A stretch of DNA of 64,000 nucleotides. It comes from Dysidea avara. Lineage: Eukaryota > Porifera > Demospongiae > Dictyoceratida > Dysideidae. Location of the stretch: NCBI RefSeq assembly GCF_963678975.1, contig NC_089278.1, positions 15,233,959 to 15,297,958 of the forward strand. Direction: 5' to 3'. The notes below the pieces were generated by a model, which saw nothing but the letters and a program-made list of their open reading frames with translations, did not search any database and was not told the DNA's origin. The position numbers and the translations under genes are program-made. Shown here one piece after another: positions 26,237 through 43,234 of this stretch (its first letter is position 1; each line of letters opens with the position of its first letter).

Positions 26237-27138
26237 CACTATCACTAGTTATATACCGGCAAATTGTGTCATGAACTGGTGGCCGTGTTACACCACTCCT
26301 CCAGACCCTTGTACTGTACACCAACAATGCAAGTATTTGTTTTACTGAATTTGCTGATATTGCTATTACCCTCTAAACAGAATCTCCACAATGGTCACAT
26401 GTACAGCTACGTACGTGTATGCACTTGAAGTATGTAGATATTTGCCAGTAAAGCATTCTTGAAACTTGTAGAAACTGACTATCCAGTACGTACTTCAGTT
26501 TCCTCTACTGATTGGCTAATGTAGTGCATGTGCATAGCCAGTGTCTTGAGAGCCACATCAGATGAGTATTCCATCACATTATGTTTCATATGGTGTCATG
26601 GAGATATTTTACGGTACAGGCATCAAGATTGCTTTCTAGATGTACATAGTAGACTCAACAAAAGTTACTCTAGCATGTGGTTACATTACTAAGACATCAC
26701 TTACAATTATCATTGGCACATGAAGTATTTTAATTGGTCTTTACCTTGTAAGTTGTGGTGTTGTGATTAACAGAAACCAACACCTTTTGACACACCCTGT
26801 ACTAGAATTTCCTTTTTGCCATTTCCTATTATAGCCCATCTGTGTTAACATTCCATCCAATCTCCCACCTGCTTATGTTGAAGGATTTCTCCCACACAGT
26901 CAGTAGTGATGGTGTTGCAAATTATTCCTCATCAACATTATATAATCACAGTGACATAATCTAGTGTATTATCAGGTCACAGTGATGATTAGTGACATCA
27001 CTACACTGGTCATTAGGTATATTATAATGTTATCAGTGTTTGTTGTGGGTGTGTCCAATTATATGGACTTGTTACATGATGTAATCAGCCAATTATGATA
27101 ACTTGTTGGATATGATGTTGTACGAGCAGAAAACTGTT

Positions 27139-27220
27139 GTTAATTTCGTGTGCTTCAATTTGAATTCCTAGCATATATTGTATCGTTAATTTTGTGTGCT
27201 TCAGTTTGAATTCCTAGCAT
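27139..27220. repeat. Short tandem duplication
   Basis: Two copies of a ~36-base word starting GTTAATTT-GTGTGCTTCA and ending TTTGAATTCCTAGCAT, spaced 46 bases apart, with two mismatches. Confidence 0.85.
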
Positions 27221-30200
27221 CATTAGAGTGCACGCTAGCCATATAGGTGACATAACTTTCTGTATACTTGGTTCATTGTTGCAATAGAAGTGCTTTAGGA
27301 ATGCCATAAGGTATTTCTAGAGTGCACCTGAATGGCTGGTTTAAACTTTAGAAGGCAACTAGTGCTAGCTATATACTTGCCAGTAAATATACTGTGCAAG
27401 TGGTATACACTGTAATGGGAAAATCTGGGATGTAGCAATTTGTTGGTCTTACACACTGTGTGGGTCACTGTAGTTTCAGTTTTTTGATGAGTCACATTTT
27501 GAATCTCCCCTGTACTAATTTGTTCTTCCTTTCCACTACAACAAGTTGTGTACCAATTAGTATAGTAGGGGAATGTAGTCAGAATTGCAAAATGCAAATA
27601 TTTCCTGGTTAGATACAATGTATAGCCACACAAAACAATGACTGTAATTGTACTATACCAACCAATAGATTGTCTTGCTGATCATGCAGAAACCAATATA
27701 GAGCTTGTAACAAAAATCTGTGGCATTTTATCACCAAATCATGACCAACTTATGAAATTTTATTAGGAGGTTTTTCTTGTAGGAGTGTTACATAACTACC
27801 AGTATTCTAAACCACCAAACATTGCTGCATATAGATTGTGTTTAGTTTGTGTAGTTGATTGGTTCACCACTGGTGGTAAGGATTCGGGCTAACTCTATTG
27901 ATAGTGTGACAGGAAGAATGTTCGGCAACAGTACAAGGTGTGCCCAACTAAACAAAATTTACTGACACCACCTTTCTTTGAATATGTCCTAAACAGGCTG
28001 TCCATACAACACTGCAGGAGAACCTATATTGCTAGGGGTCACTAAATCTGTTGAGTGCATGTGTGCAATTTCAAACATGCACGCACTCATACAGTGTACA
28101 TGGCAACACATGCTTGTGACACATATACACCCCCCATACATCATTGTTGTCAATGCACACATCATAGTTAAAAACTGATCTCTGTGTGTGGTCAGTACAT
28201 TTCCTGACATATCATGCACAGACACACTTAGCCAAATATGGTACAGGAAGTGTAATACTTCCTCAACAATTAGCTGGTGACTGTGATGTACTGAGGCTGT
28301 AACTTGTCTATGGTATGGGATGTAACCACGTTCAATGCATTATAGTTCAAGTGGTTGTGGGGAATTTACAGTTTGGTGTTTGTTCATTTAATTTGACTCA
28401 CATGTGATGGTAAAACATTAATTGACCAAAATAATAATAATTTAACACTGTTGTTATTGTAAATCTATGGATGCTTGGTGTAAGAGAATATATCTGCTGC
28501 CAACATTAAATAATATAATACGCACCATAGAATGGAGTCCTATAGAAACTTTGAGATAGTGAAAATTAAGTGGGTTAGCAAGCAAACAAGCCTTGTAACA
28601 AAATTTAATTTCAACATTTTCATTGAATCAATGGCAATGACAGTCAATCCCTCAATAGCTACAAGTTTTCATTGAAAATAGCTAATGACTCAAACTATTG
28701 AGTAGTATATAAATATTGTACCCAGTACATTCCTACAGTGTAAATACACTTATACAACATGCTAATTTTGTATAGAGTCTGTTTTGAAGTGTTTAGTATA
28801 CATTGAGTAGATACAATGACCTTTTAAGAAATTAGGGAATACTGCACGCATTAAGACTTTAAGGCTATAACTAATCTAACATTATAAATTATGGTCACAC
28901 TTTTACACTGAGCTGCTAAATGCTAATCCTTGTCTGAATGGATGCTATATTGTCTATGGTCACATAACATATACTGTATCCAGGTGACGGGGCAGTCAGT
29001 AAGCTGATCATATAGGCAATAAATTTGGCAACTTATAGACTGAATTGTTAGAAGTTTGGTCTCACCAAATTTTCATCATTTATGGAATTATGGCCACAAG
29101 AGATGATTTGATCAAGTGAATAGAGCTAGCTACACTGGCGTGGTCGTCGCTTTACTGACTATTGGGTTCCAATTTTAAATGGTTTCTACAATAACACTGA
29201 GGTGTGTTTACAACAGCTAGTTTGTGTTGTTTGTGAATGAAGCTCTTTACCCATATATGGGTAAGTATATTACAAAAGAAACAACAGGATAGAGCAAACA
29301 GTGGTAGCAACCTGTGGAACATTTGCCTGCAGCCATAAAGGGGGGAATTATCAAAGGATAAATTTTTGAGCTGTTGATAATATCAAGTGATTTTGTTTTA
29401 TATATTAAGTTTAGCTGCTATACAACAGCAGAAACAATTGAAATGAGATATGCTATATGGACCTGCCTAGCCATGCATATGTTATGTAATAGTTACACCA
29501 TGGCTGTGAGGGATTTTACTAGTATAGTCTGATGGACACAGGCCTGAGGGCTAAAGATGTATATATCAGCAAAACTGGCCCTTAATTGGTATATGAGTGT
29601 TAGGCACACTCACCTGATAGGTGAAAGCGCTCACTCGGTTTCTTTTATACATGTCTGATGATCAATAGTGGTTTATATAAATTTAATGGATTAATCATGT
29701 AGCCACGCCTGGCAGGACAACTTGTGATAAGTAAGGTTTCGTTGTCACTTGAAGTTTTGGGGGAATACTTGTGTAACTTTTGATATTCTCACTCTAGAAT
29801 CCCTGCAGGGATTTTCAACAGCAGTGGTAGTCATATTTCACTAATCCTCCATTGATTTTAGTATATTAATGTTTTCTGTTGTAGCATTATTAAACTATGA
29901 TGCTTCGCCACAGCCAGATCATCTTCATTTGTGCTGACTAAATTTGTGGGACCATTATATGGCTATATGAATTGCTTAACCAGGAGACAGAGTGACAGAG
30001 AATCCTTCAGTGATAAATTGCTTGAACATCCATTTACCATCTTTTTCTAATTTGCTGTCTAGAGGTCAGTGACTGAAAGGGGAGAACTTTTACTGACTCT
30101 TGTCAGCTGAACAGTTTAATTTTATGATTTATCTCTGAATGAATTTAGGGAACTGCACTACTAAGTAATCTGTCTTCAAAGTGCAGTGGACAGAGAATAT

Positions 30201-30278
30201 ATAATGCAGTCGCTGGGGATAATGGTTTCAGACTGGCTGTCCATGGTGTTTGGCAACTACAGGTGAAGCATTGTTTGA

Positions 30279-30321
30279 TGTGTGTGTGTGTGTGAGTGTG
30301 CATGTGTGTGTGTGTGTGTGT
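30279..30321. repeat. (TG)n microsatellite
   Basis: An interrupted TG tract. Confidence 0.85.
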
Positions 30322-31101
30322 CATTGGCAGTAACATTGTTAAACTGCTAATGCATCTGAAGCCCTATAGAGCAGGTCAGTGGAGGATTGCCACAGTAGTT
30401 TTACACCTTTGGACTACTACATAAGAATTTTCTCAAATGTCTCGGCATCATATTTGGCAAACAAATGGGATAATGAAAAGAGTTACTCAGAGACTGTACT
30501 TACATGCCTGTTGATTACTGTGGTCTGTGCAGCTAGTCTTGTGGGGAGCAAGGGTGAGACGGCATGCAGTGAAAATGATGGCAGTCACTGTTACTCTAGA
30601 TTATTTTTTGGTCTGCATAAGAGTGTACTTTTAATTAAGATCTAGCTTTCTTTTTAGATAGATTTTTAGAGGATGAGGATGTCAAGCATAAAAAAGAGTT
30701 TCTATTAGCAACAGTGAATCACATCCTACTGCATGCACATTCATAGCATGTGAAGCATGCTAAATCTAAGGATTGTAAAGGTATGCACGTGAAGCATGCT
30801 ACATTGGAGGGGTGTAAAGGGTGTGCTCCCCAGGAAACTTGAAAACTATGTAGTGTGAATTGAATGATAGCAAATCAGTAGCACCAAAAAAACTGACATT
30901 TTCTCAGTATCTGTTAAGACATATTGTGCTGGCACAGTATCAGGGTGCAGGTCAGAGTGTGGCAATGTGAAATTTGAAGCATGCAACACATGTGGATGTT
31001 ATTCTGGGGAGCATTCCCCCAGGATTCTAAACACTCCAACTTTAGACCATTTTCACTGTGTAGCTGCTACTTGCGGAATTTTAAGAGATATAAAATGTGA
31101 T

Positions 31102-31145
31102 TGTTTTATTAGGGTAGTTGACTGGTCTATTAGAATATCTCGATC
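31102..31145 (+). repeat. CTATTAGAGTAT motif, dimer
   Basis: TTTTATTAGGGTAGTTGACT is followed by GGTCTATTAGAATATCTCGATC. It is one of about eleven plus-strand loci with this motif (see findings). Confidence 0.6.
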
Positions 31146-31385
31146 AGAACTTTTGTACTTTTGTAAGATCAGTTATGAAAACCTTAGAAATCCCTGCTCT
31201 TGACAGTTACAGGGGTGCCCAGCTGCTGAAATATTTCAAAAAATAGTTTTAAAAATTTAGTAGATCCATTTTTGATTGTTCTATGCATGATACCAAGAGT
31301 AACTCTTGATGATACAAAGGAACTAATCGTAAGACATAAGGGTTGGAACAAATATCAAAAAAGGTGTATATTTTGGCATATAGCC

Positions 31386-31642
31386 CTCAAACCACAGGTG
31401 AGTATATATATGCATGGCAAGGCTATCAGCCTGAAATATATACACACCTACCTGACCATATATGTATATGTATACTCACTTGCGGTTAGGTGAGTACTGT
31501 ATATATATATATATATACTCACCTGTGGTTTGAGGCACATGACACTAATGCATGTCATGCAGGCTAATAGCCTGTGGCAGGTGCCAGTATGATCGATCAC
31601 CAAGCCGGTTCAGGCTGATAGCCTTGCCGCGCATATATATGT
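31386..31642. repeat. Inverted-repeat cluster
   Basis: CTCAAACCACAGGTGAGTAT at 31387 is repeated inverted at 31509-31533. GGCAAGGCTATCAGCCTG near 31415 is repeated inverted near 31607-31626. Several AT dinucleotide runs lie between. No ORF of note. It may be a small foldback element. Confidence 0.65.
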
Positions 31643-32788
31643 ATGTAGTGTGTCATATACGGTGTGTCATATATATATGTAAAACTCAGGACTTCTTACT
31701 AGGAGAGCAAACAATCAACACATTGCAAACTAGATCACACATACCACAAGTGTACAATTATATGTATATATATATATAGGTTTACATACCCAAGCCGAAA
31801 GTTCAGTTTTTTGCAAGCATACATTATAATTGCTAAAGTATTCACTCCTATAGCTTTACTGAAGTTGACCATCAGTAATAGAGGTATTGTGTGGGAGATT
31901 CTAAATATACGTATATGAAGGAATTAAGACATACAGTCACATGTATCTTGGACATAGTAAATGGTGTACTTCTAATGTGTTATCCCACTAGTGACCTGTG
32001 AGAAAAAAGCTTGACACTGTTGAATGCAGAGCAAAAAAATCTCTCACCCAGCAGTGCAGCACAGTCTATATAAGCATATGCCAAAGGACTAGGATCTGGA
32101 ATATTCTACACTGCAAACACACACTGAAATTCTGATTTACTAGCTAATGAAAACTCCTTGTATTAGAAAGGTAAAAATGTGTTTACATTTATCAACTGAT
32201 TAGCTATAATTATATTTGTGTGACTGCTTCATTAGAGTACACTAATGACTTTTATTCAGATTTTTCTTCCTTTCAGCCACCAATTGTGGACAAGTTGTTT
32301 CCCCTTTGGTACTATAGAAAGATTCTTGGACTACACTGTTGACTGTTCTTGCCTTTTCTATGCTACCAAACTTTGACATTTAGTCTTCCTGCCTCAAACT
32401 AACAAATACAAATTTCCATGAAGAACCCCAGGAAACCCGTTTCCTATACCCTTGAGGGAATTTTAATAACAGATGCAATGACAACTCACTTAGATGGTAT
32501 TTGGCATAACATATCAACATTGTCCCTAACAGCAGGTTATAGAACCGATGTCAGCAGAGTACTTATGTACGTAAGGTGATTGTATAATGATAGTTGTGAT
32601 CCCTCATGGATGTATATTATCAAGAAGTTGCAGTTATAAAGTCTTTGTGTACTACCTGATCCCTTTATAAGTGTTGTGTATTCTCATCATAAAAACCTGA
32701 CAAAATCTAGATATTTTGTTGGATGCAAAAATCACTATTATGTGCCATAAGATATGTCATGTCACTGTAGATCCACTACCAGATACAA

Positions 32789-32985
32789 CATATGAAATTG
32801 CCATGAAATACCCCCTTGGTTTTACCTCATTTCATGGGTTCTACACCCATGAAACCTCTGCAGTGCCATGAAAATGCATGAAATTCTGATGCTAATAGGC
32901 ATTTCATGGCCCATAAAAATCCATGATACCCCATGAAATGACTTTCATGGTGCATTCCAGGGGACAATTTGACATTTCATGGTAA
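32789..32985. repeat. Cluster of CATGAAA / TTTCATG words
   Basis: In about 200 bases the word CATGAAA or its complement occurs roughly a dozen times in both orientations, giving many small overlapping inverted repeats. Confidence 0.7.
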
Positions 32986-34376
32986 AACCTTAAAACATAG
33001 ACATTTTGGTATACTTCTCTGCTAGAGTTACAAGGCGTCCTAGTGGCTATAAAGAGTACTACTGAGTTCATAATAATAATTATACCTGAAAAGCACGCAT
33101 ACAGTACAGCCGAAAGTTACCTGTGACTGATAATCTTCCTATAGGGGACATGCCTATACAGTGCCTTACTACTGAGTTGCCAAAAGCTTATTGTATGTGA
33201 GTGTGTGTCTGTTAAGAGTGATCAATAGCCTTACAGTGAGCATTTAGAGAATATATTTTGATTGCTCTGTTTCAAGATATGTAATTAAGAATCTTGTGAG
33301 GGTAATGCATATATTGCTATCACTCTAATTACTTTAAGAGTCAAATTTTTTACCTTCTAAGTTCATACTATAATTATGGCGTCAGTCAGTGTTGTCAGAC
33401 TGACTAATACCCACACAGTTGTTTTCGTCCAATTTACTAGTCCTGCAATCCAGTCCATCAGTACATGCTGATCACTAATAAATTCCACATGGATGCTGAA
33501 CTAAACTACCACTTCATCAGAGTGACAAGATAAGCAGTTCCTGTGACAGATGGCATCATGCTAACTTGCAAATTCAACCTAAAGTGAAAGGTCAAGAATT
33601 AAATGTCACTTGTACATTTGACATTCTTCAGATTTGCTATCAGTGATATATGTGTGGTGATTGGAGCAACTCTTGTGATGCTTGAGAAGTTATGCAGCTT
33701 ATGTAGCTGTGCTATAGGTTGGATACTGAGGACCTGAATTCCTGACTGTGCCACGGTGGCTGGCTACCTAAGCACTTATGTATTACCTAGAGATTGCAAG
33801 TTGTTTGGGGATCGTACTTGGTGTGGTATCATGGTGTGAAAATTTTTTCTGCATTCAACTTTGTGGGTCCCCACTGGGATACTTGTAAATTACACACCAG
33901 CAACTGAGTAGGGAAATCAACAGGGGTAACAGTGGTTAGTTTTGATGTGACCAATGTTGTGACTGTGGTTTGTGCTGTTATAGCATTCATAGTTGTAAGG
34001 GGGAATATTGTGTCTTCCTTCCAGTACCAGGTAGTTTTGGTGATGTCAATACATTATTAGCTAATTGTTTACTTCCTTCATAAACCATTTTATAGTAGTT
34101 ACACTCTCCCCTCAATTTTGTCAAGTGTTGAAAGTGTTTGAAATATAAAACAATAGAGTCATCATAGCATTGACTAGTGTAGCACCAACATGTTACTGTC
34201 CAATGTCTATGTTCTTTGCCACACTCAGTAACCACTATAGTTTAAAAAGGAAATTATCTCATCTTGTTAGCAGATGATTTCATGCTCTAATTTGTAAAGA
34301 ACCATAGTTGCCCAGACTACATCACCTACGCTAGAGAGATAATTGGCTTCTTAACAGTACATGGCTGCCATTGGCA

Positions 34377-34387
34377 CATATTTAATA
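34377..34387 (+). promoter_or_regulatory. TATA-like element upstream of the first CUB-collagen gene
   Basis: CATATTTAATA lies about 35-45 bases upstream of the start codon at 34423. The spacing would put the transcription start just before the ATG. Weak evidence on its own. Confidence 0.25.
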
Positions 34388-34422
34388 CCAGTGACTCTCT
34401 CATCTGTGCCATATGTCGAGAA

Positions 34423-39191
<4,769 letters not shown>

Positions 39192-39259
39192 ATTATCATA
39201 CTAAAATAATTGTGTGTTGTTGAAATTCAAAATTTATTTTATTGTCATCATATTAACCT

Positions 39260-39265
39260 AATAAA
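39260..39265 (+). promoter_or_regulatory. Candidate polyadenylation signal of CUB-collagen 1
   Basis: AATAAA, 69 bases after the stop codon at 39189-39191. Confidence 0.6.
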
Positions 39266-39589
39266 ATTAATTGCAGTTACAATTATCACTAAGACCTAAC
39301 CAACTAAGTGCATTATAATAGCTACTATTTACTCCAACACACAGTCTAAGCATATCCCAAAGGATCTTGAACTTCTCAGTTAAATGCAAACACACAATTT
39401 CTGATTCTTAGCGAATAAAAATAAGAAAAACTAGAGATATCTTAATCATTTAAAATTGTTTCCAAATTCACACCTTTCTTACAAGGACTCTTCTGTTGAC
39501 CATTAGTGTGAGAGAATATTCGTACTTCACTTCTCAGAGTATTTCTCTTTATTCAGATTTTTTCCTTGTCAGTGGACACCCCCTTTGGT

Positions 39590-39820
39590 TGTAAGTAAAA
39601 CCCACACCCTGGAACTCTGGATAGTCCTTTTATAAAGGACGTTTATCTAAGTCCTAAATCAACAGTATCACATTATAACTCTTCAGAGATGGACAACATT
39701 GGTCCTTTGGTACGGAAGTTACTAACACTGTTGATTTGGGACCAGACATTTGGTCCTTTATAAAGAGGTTGTACAGAATTCAGGGGTGTCCTTCAAGAGA
39801 GGTTCCACTGTATTAGTACA
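39590..39820. mobile_element. MITE-like element (CAGTGGAACCTCTCT type)
   Basis: The right end is GAGAGGTTCCACTGTATTAG. The interior has TCCTTTTATAAAGGAC and GGTCCTTTATAAAGAGG words arranged as inverted pairs. The left end is less clear. It is related to the elements at 36832 and near 43510-43690. Confidence 0.45.
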
Positions 39821-40314
39821 TATACACCCCTTAACTGAGGACTCTTCTTGACAAAGGACAAAAAGTAAATTCTCATTTCAGGGTTTATGTTCAGGGTTAA
39901 TCATGTTCAGTGTTAGAGTTCCACTATACCCTGAAAAGTCAAATGTAAGATTCATGTTAGATTTATTGTTCTTGCTTTTTCTGTTCTGCTATTGACTACT
40001 AAACCCTGACACTTACAAGTGTTCCTGCTACAAACAAATACAAATTTCAAAAGGGTTTACAAAACCCCAGGAAACCCATTTTCCTATGCCCCTAAGGGTG
40101 GGAATAAAATGATGACCAAGTCACTAGTTAGATGAAATTTCTATGCGTACAAACACAATTAGGGATTGTCCATAACTGCAGGGATATAGCTAGCTAGGAG
40201 GAGTTTCATTAAGTTACCAGCAGCAGGGGTCTAGAGGTACAGTTCACAGCTGCTGAATAGTTCAATAGTCCAAAACTCAACAGATTGCTGTATTTCATAT
40301 ATGATACAGTAGTT

Positions 40315-41066
40315 CAGGGGTGGAGAACAGTACTTGAAAGTGGGGGAGGGAGCAAGTCATGTGGGTAAGTTACAAAGTGTTTTAAATTCATTAACTATAC
40401 CTTAAGTTAGTGTCTATGTAGCATGAAAAGCATGCCAATACTAGGGGAGTCTGGGGGCATGCCCCCCCACACACACAGAGAGAGGAAAATTTTGTGATTT
40501 GAATGCTTTGAGATTGAATTTGAGAGCATTTTTAGTGGTACATGTGTTGTAATTAATACTTTTAAATTGTTGTCATACAGTTATGTACTAGATTCAAGAT
40601 TTATTTTTGTATAATACATTGGGTATACAGGCTATGCCTTTACCTGTATTTAAACATAAAAAAAATCATGTGTACTTGAATAGAATACTCCTATAAATAC
40701 AATGACTATCATTAAGATACTGTATAGTTAGATACATCGGCAGTAAGTGAAGGCATTTCAGATAGACTCGTGCTCTTGATTACGTATAGATATAATTATG
40801 TGTTAATGAAGACATATCAAATTAATCTCATAGCTTATATTATGATTCCGCTGAATATTCTATTAGAGTAGTTAGGTGACTGCTCTATTAGGGTATATCG
40901 ATACTGATTCATGCAGTATTCCATTCTTGCATAATCTGAGCAGAAATATTGGCTACAATAATTGCTTTACTTTGGCAACTGGGAATTGGAAAAAGTGAGG
41001 AGGCACTGCCCCTCCACTGTTGAAAGTGGGGGCAGTTGCCCCCCCCCTTCCCTATTTCTCCACCCC
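40315..41066. mobile_element. hAT-like MITE 1
   Basis: Terminal inverted repeats CAGGGGTGGAGAA and TTCTCCACCCCTG. Flanks CAGTAGTT and TGATAGTT agree at 6 of 8 positions, as an aged 8-bp target duplication would. The interior has C-rich stretches and, at 40857-40902, the dimeric CTATTAGAGTAT motif. No transposase. Confidence 0.55.
40857..40902 (+). repeat. CTATTAGAGTAT motif, dimer
   Basis: TTCTATTAGAGTAGTTAGGT is followed by GACTGCTCTATTAGGGTATATCGAT. It lies inside hAT-like MITE 1. Confidence 0.7.
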
Positions 41067-41924
41067 TGTGATAGTTAATCCCCCCTGGACACAGTTACAT
41101 AGCTAGTGCATATATATGTGAATCCACTGACAAAAATGGAATGAATTATGATTTCTAATTGACTACAGTAAAATGAAATGTATCAAGGATACATAGTATA
41201 ATATTATGAGCACTGAAGGTCCATCTATTTCCATACCATTAATATATAGCTAAACCTATAGCTCAGCTTTGCATCATGCACTGACATTACATTTATAATG
41301 CTACAATATCTAGTCTAGAAATATTCCTTCTTCAGTGAAACATCCTGAAATTTAACACTACATTACTTTTCGCATTAATGAATCTGCTTTAGCATTTAAA
41401 TGCATGTTCTATTAGAGTATAATTGTTTTACTTTGTCAACTGGGAATTCCTCTTGTTGTTGTGGTTGTTGTAATTGTGGAGAATGACAAATAGCTCTCTG
41501 TATTTATATATATGTTATAGAAATTGTTGATCATTTGGTACAAAAATAGTAGATCTCCTCTGAGCCTTTGGTACTGAAAAGATGGTAAAATTTAAATAGG
41601 GTAGTCGATCATAATAAGACAAATCACGACAGGTGGTAATCATTCTAGTGGTTATGTGGCCATAATGCCCCTACAGTTACAAAAGGCTTAGCAGCAGGAT
41701 GTTTGAACATTGATACAGTTGTGATCGCTCATATATGAAGAAGTTGCAGTTCTATTGTGTATGACAATTCTTTAGTGTGTGCTTGATTTACATGTGAGGC
41801 ATATTCACTTATATAGAAACCTGTGAGAAGCTAAAGCCTAGCTAAGTACAGAGAATCAAAGTCTTGACATTAAATTTCTTGAAAGCAAAAAAATTGTGAA
41901 AAGCTATGTGATGTAAGTTCCAGC

Positions 41925-42262
41925 GGCGGAGGAAGTAGTTAATATGAGGGGGGGGCTGGGCTGACCCAGACTTATTTCTATGGTTTGGCAAGGTGAGACC
42001 AAAAAAAAAAAAAAAAAAAGGTCGCAACCAACTAACTGACAAGAGCTTTCCACCTCACCAACTACCATTTCTAGCTGATAAACTACATAAAAATCCTTTC
42101 ATAGCTCGCTACACACTGACTACTTTATTAGAGTGACTGCTCTATTAGAGTATCTCGATCTTTATCACGGTTTTCAGCCCCACTCCAAGAAAGATAATTT
42201 CGGTGTGATATCATTCTGAGGGGGGGCTTTAGCCCCCTAGCCCCCCCTTTCCGCCGCCTATG
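41925..42262. mobile_element. hAT-like MITE 2
   Basis: The left end is CAGCGGCGGAGGAAG and the right end CTTTCCGCCGCCTA, an imperfect inverted pair. The interior has a poly-A run (42000-42019), GGGGGGGCTTTAGCCCCC and the dimeric motif at 42119-42160. GATGTAA occurs just outside both ends. No ORF. Confidence 0.5.
42119..42160 (+). repeat. CTATTAGAGTAT motif, dimer
   Basis: CTACTTTATTAGAGTGACTG is followed by CTCTATTAGAGTATCTCGATC, inside MITE 2. Confidence 0.7.
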
Positions 42263-42678
42263 GATGTAACTGCAGATATATTGCTAGTACTGAGAATTCT
42301 TACAAGGTGTCCTTACAAGCTGACTCAGTTACATAGACTACTGCATACGTAGATGAGAGTACTGAAATGTGACTCTTAGCAACTAAAAAGGCATAAAGTA
42401 TATCTGAAAGTTATACCTGTAGCTAATAATGTTCCTAAGAGACATGACTGCAGTAAATCACTGCTGAGTTGCTGAAAGCATTGATCAATAACCATACTGT
42501 ATAAGTGTGTGTTTAGGGATTATTCAAGACACTCTGATAGGAGCGCATATGCTCTGTTCAATATATTAATGAGGGGTTCAGTATTGTGGTATATTGCTAT
42601 TACTCTGCATGAGTGTCTAGCCTCCAAAGTGTAATTTTGGGATAAGTGTTGTCCAAATGACTAATGTCCGCACACACA

Positions 42679-42722
42679 GTCCAGTTCACAAGTCCAGTCC
42701 AGTCCAGTCCAGTCCATCAGTC
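42679..42722. repeat. (CCAGT)n tract
   Basis: CCAGT repeated about five times, imperfect at the ends. Absent from the matching place in copy A (near 33450), so it expanded after the duplication. Confidence 0.75.
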
Positions 42723-42897
42723 CACATTAGCATCTACAGTACATGCCAATCACTCATAAAATTCCACATAGATGGATACTGAACTAACTGCCACTTCATC
42801 AGAGCGACAAGATAAGCAGTTCCTGTGACAGATGGCATCATGCTATCTTGCAAATTCAACTTAAAGTGAAAGGTCAAAACCTATTGTGACTACCAGT

Positions 42898-43234
42898 CAG
42901 GGCCGCCCAGAGAACTTAGGGGGCCCAGGGCAAAGAGTTAAAGTGGGGCCCCAGGAGCAAGGAGGTTTATATTCTGAATCACAACTTCACCCAAGTTGTA
43001 AGTTGGAGACCAAAAAAAGTCATTACATGCTGACAATGACAATAGCTACCCCTCATCAACCATATCTTCTCATTTATAAGCTTGCCACACTGCTCCTCTG
43101 AAGAATACTGTGACTGCTCTATTAGAGTATATCGATCTTTTAAACAAGGGGCCCTTCATGGGGCCTCTGGGGCCCCTTTCAGGCTGGGACCCGGGGAAAA
43201 ATGCCCCAGTCCCCCCCCCCCGTGGGCGGCCCTG
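42898..43234. mobile_element. hAT-like MITE 3 with perfect 8-bp target duplication
   Basis: Starts CAGGGCCGCCC and ends GGGCGGCCCTG. It is flanked on both sides by CTACCAGT (42890-42897 and 43235-43242). An 8-bp target duplication and CA...TG ends are usual for hAT elements (established). The interior carries GGGGCCCCAGG-type sequence and the motif at 43110-43138. Copy A lacks it. Confidence 0.8.
43110..43138 (+). repeat. CTATTAGAGTAT motif, single
   Basis: GTGACTGCTCTATTAGAGTA followed by TATCGATCT, inside MITE 3. Confidence 0.7.

Larger units (their letters stand above)
25071..32039. other. Long region without a recognised gene
   Basis: I looked at both strands and found no exon chain or domain I could support. 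Short ORFs exist (for example 30379-30645 plus and 25619-25909 minus) but none shows a family motif. The region holds a TG microsatellite at 26148, a 36-bp tandem duplication at 27139, a short TG tract at 30279 and an inverted-repeat cluster at 31386-31642. It could be intron of a gene starting near 25.0 kb. Confidence 0.4.

Noticed and set aside
30379-30645. Possible single-exon secreted protein
   Set aside because: An 88-residue ORF with one hydrophobic stretch but no flanking splice sites, promoter or family motif that I could support.
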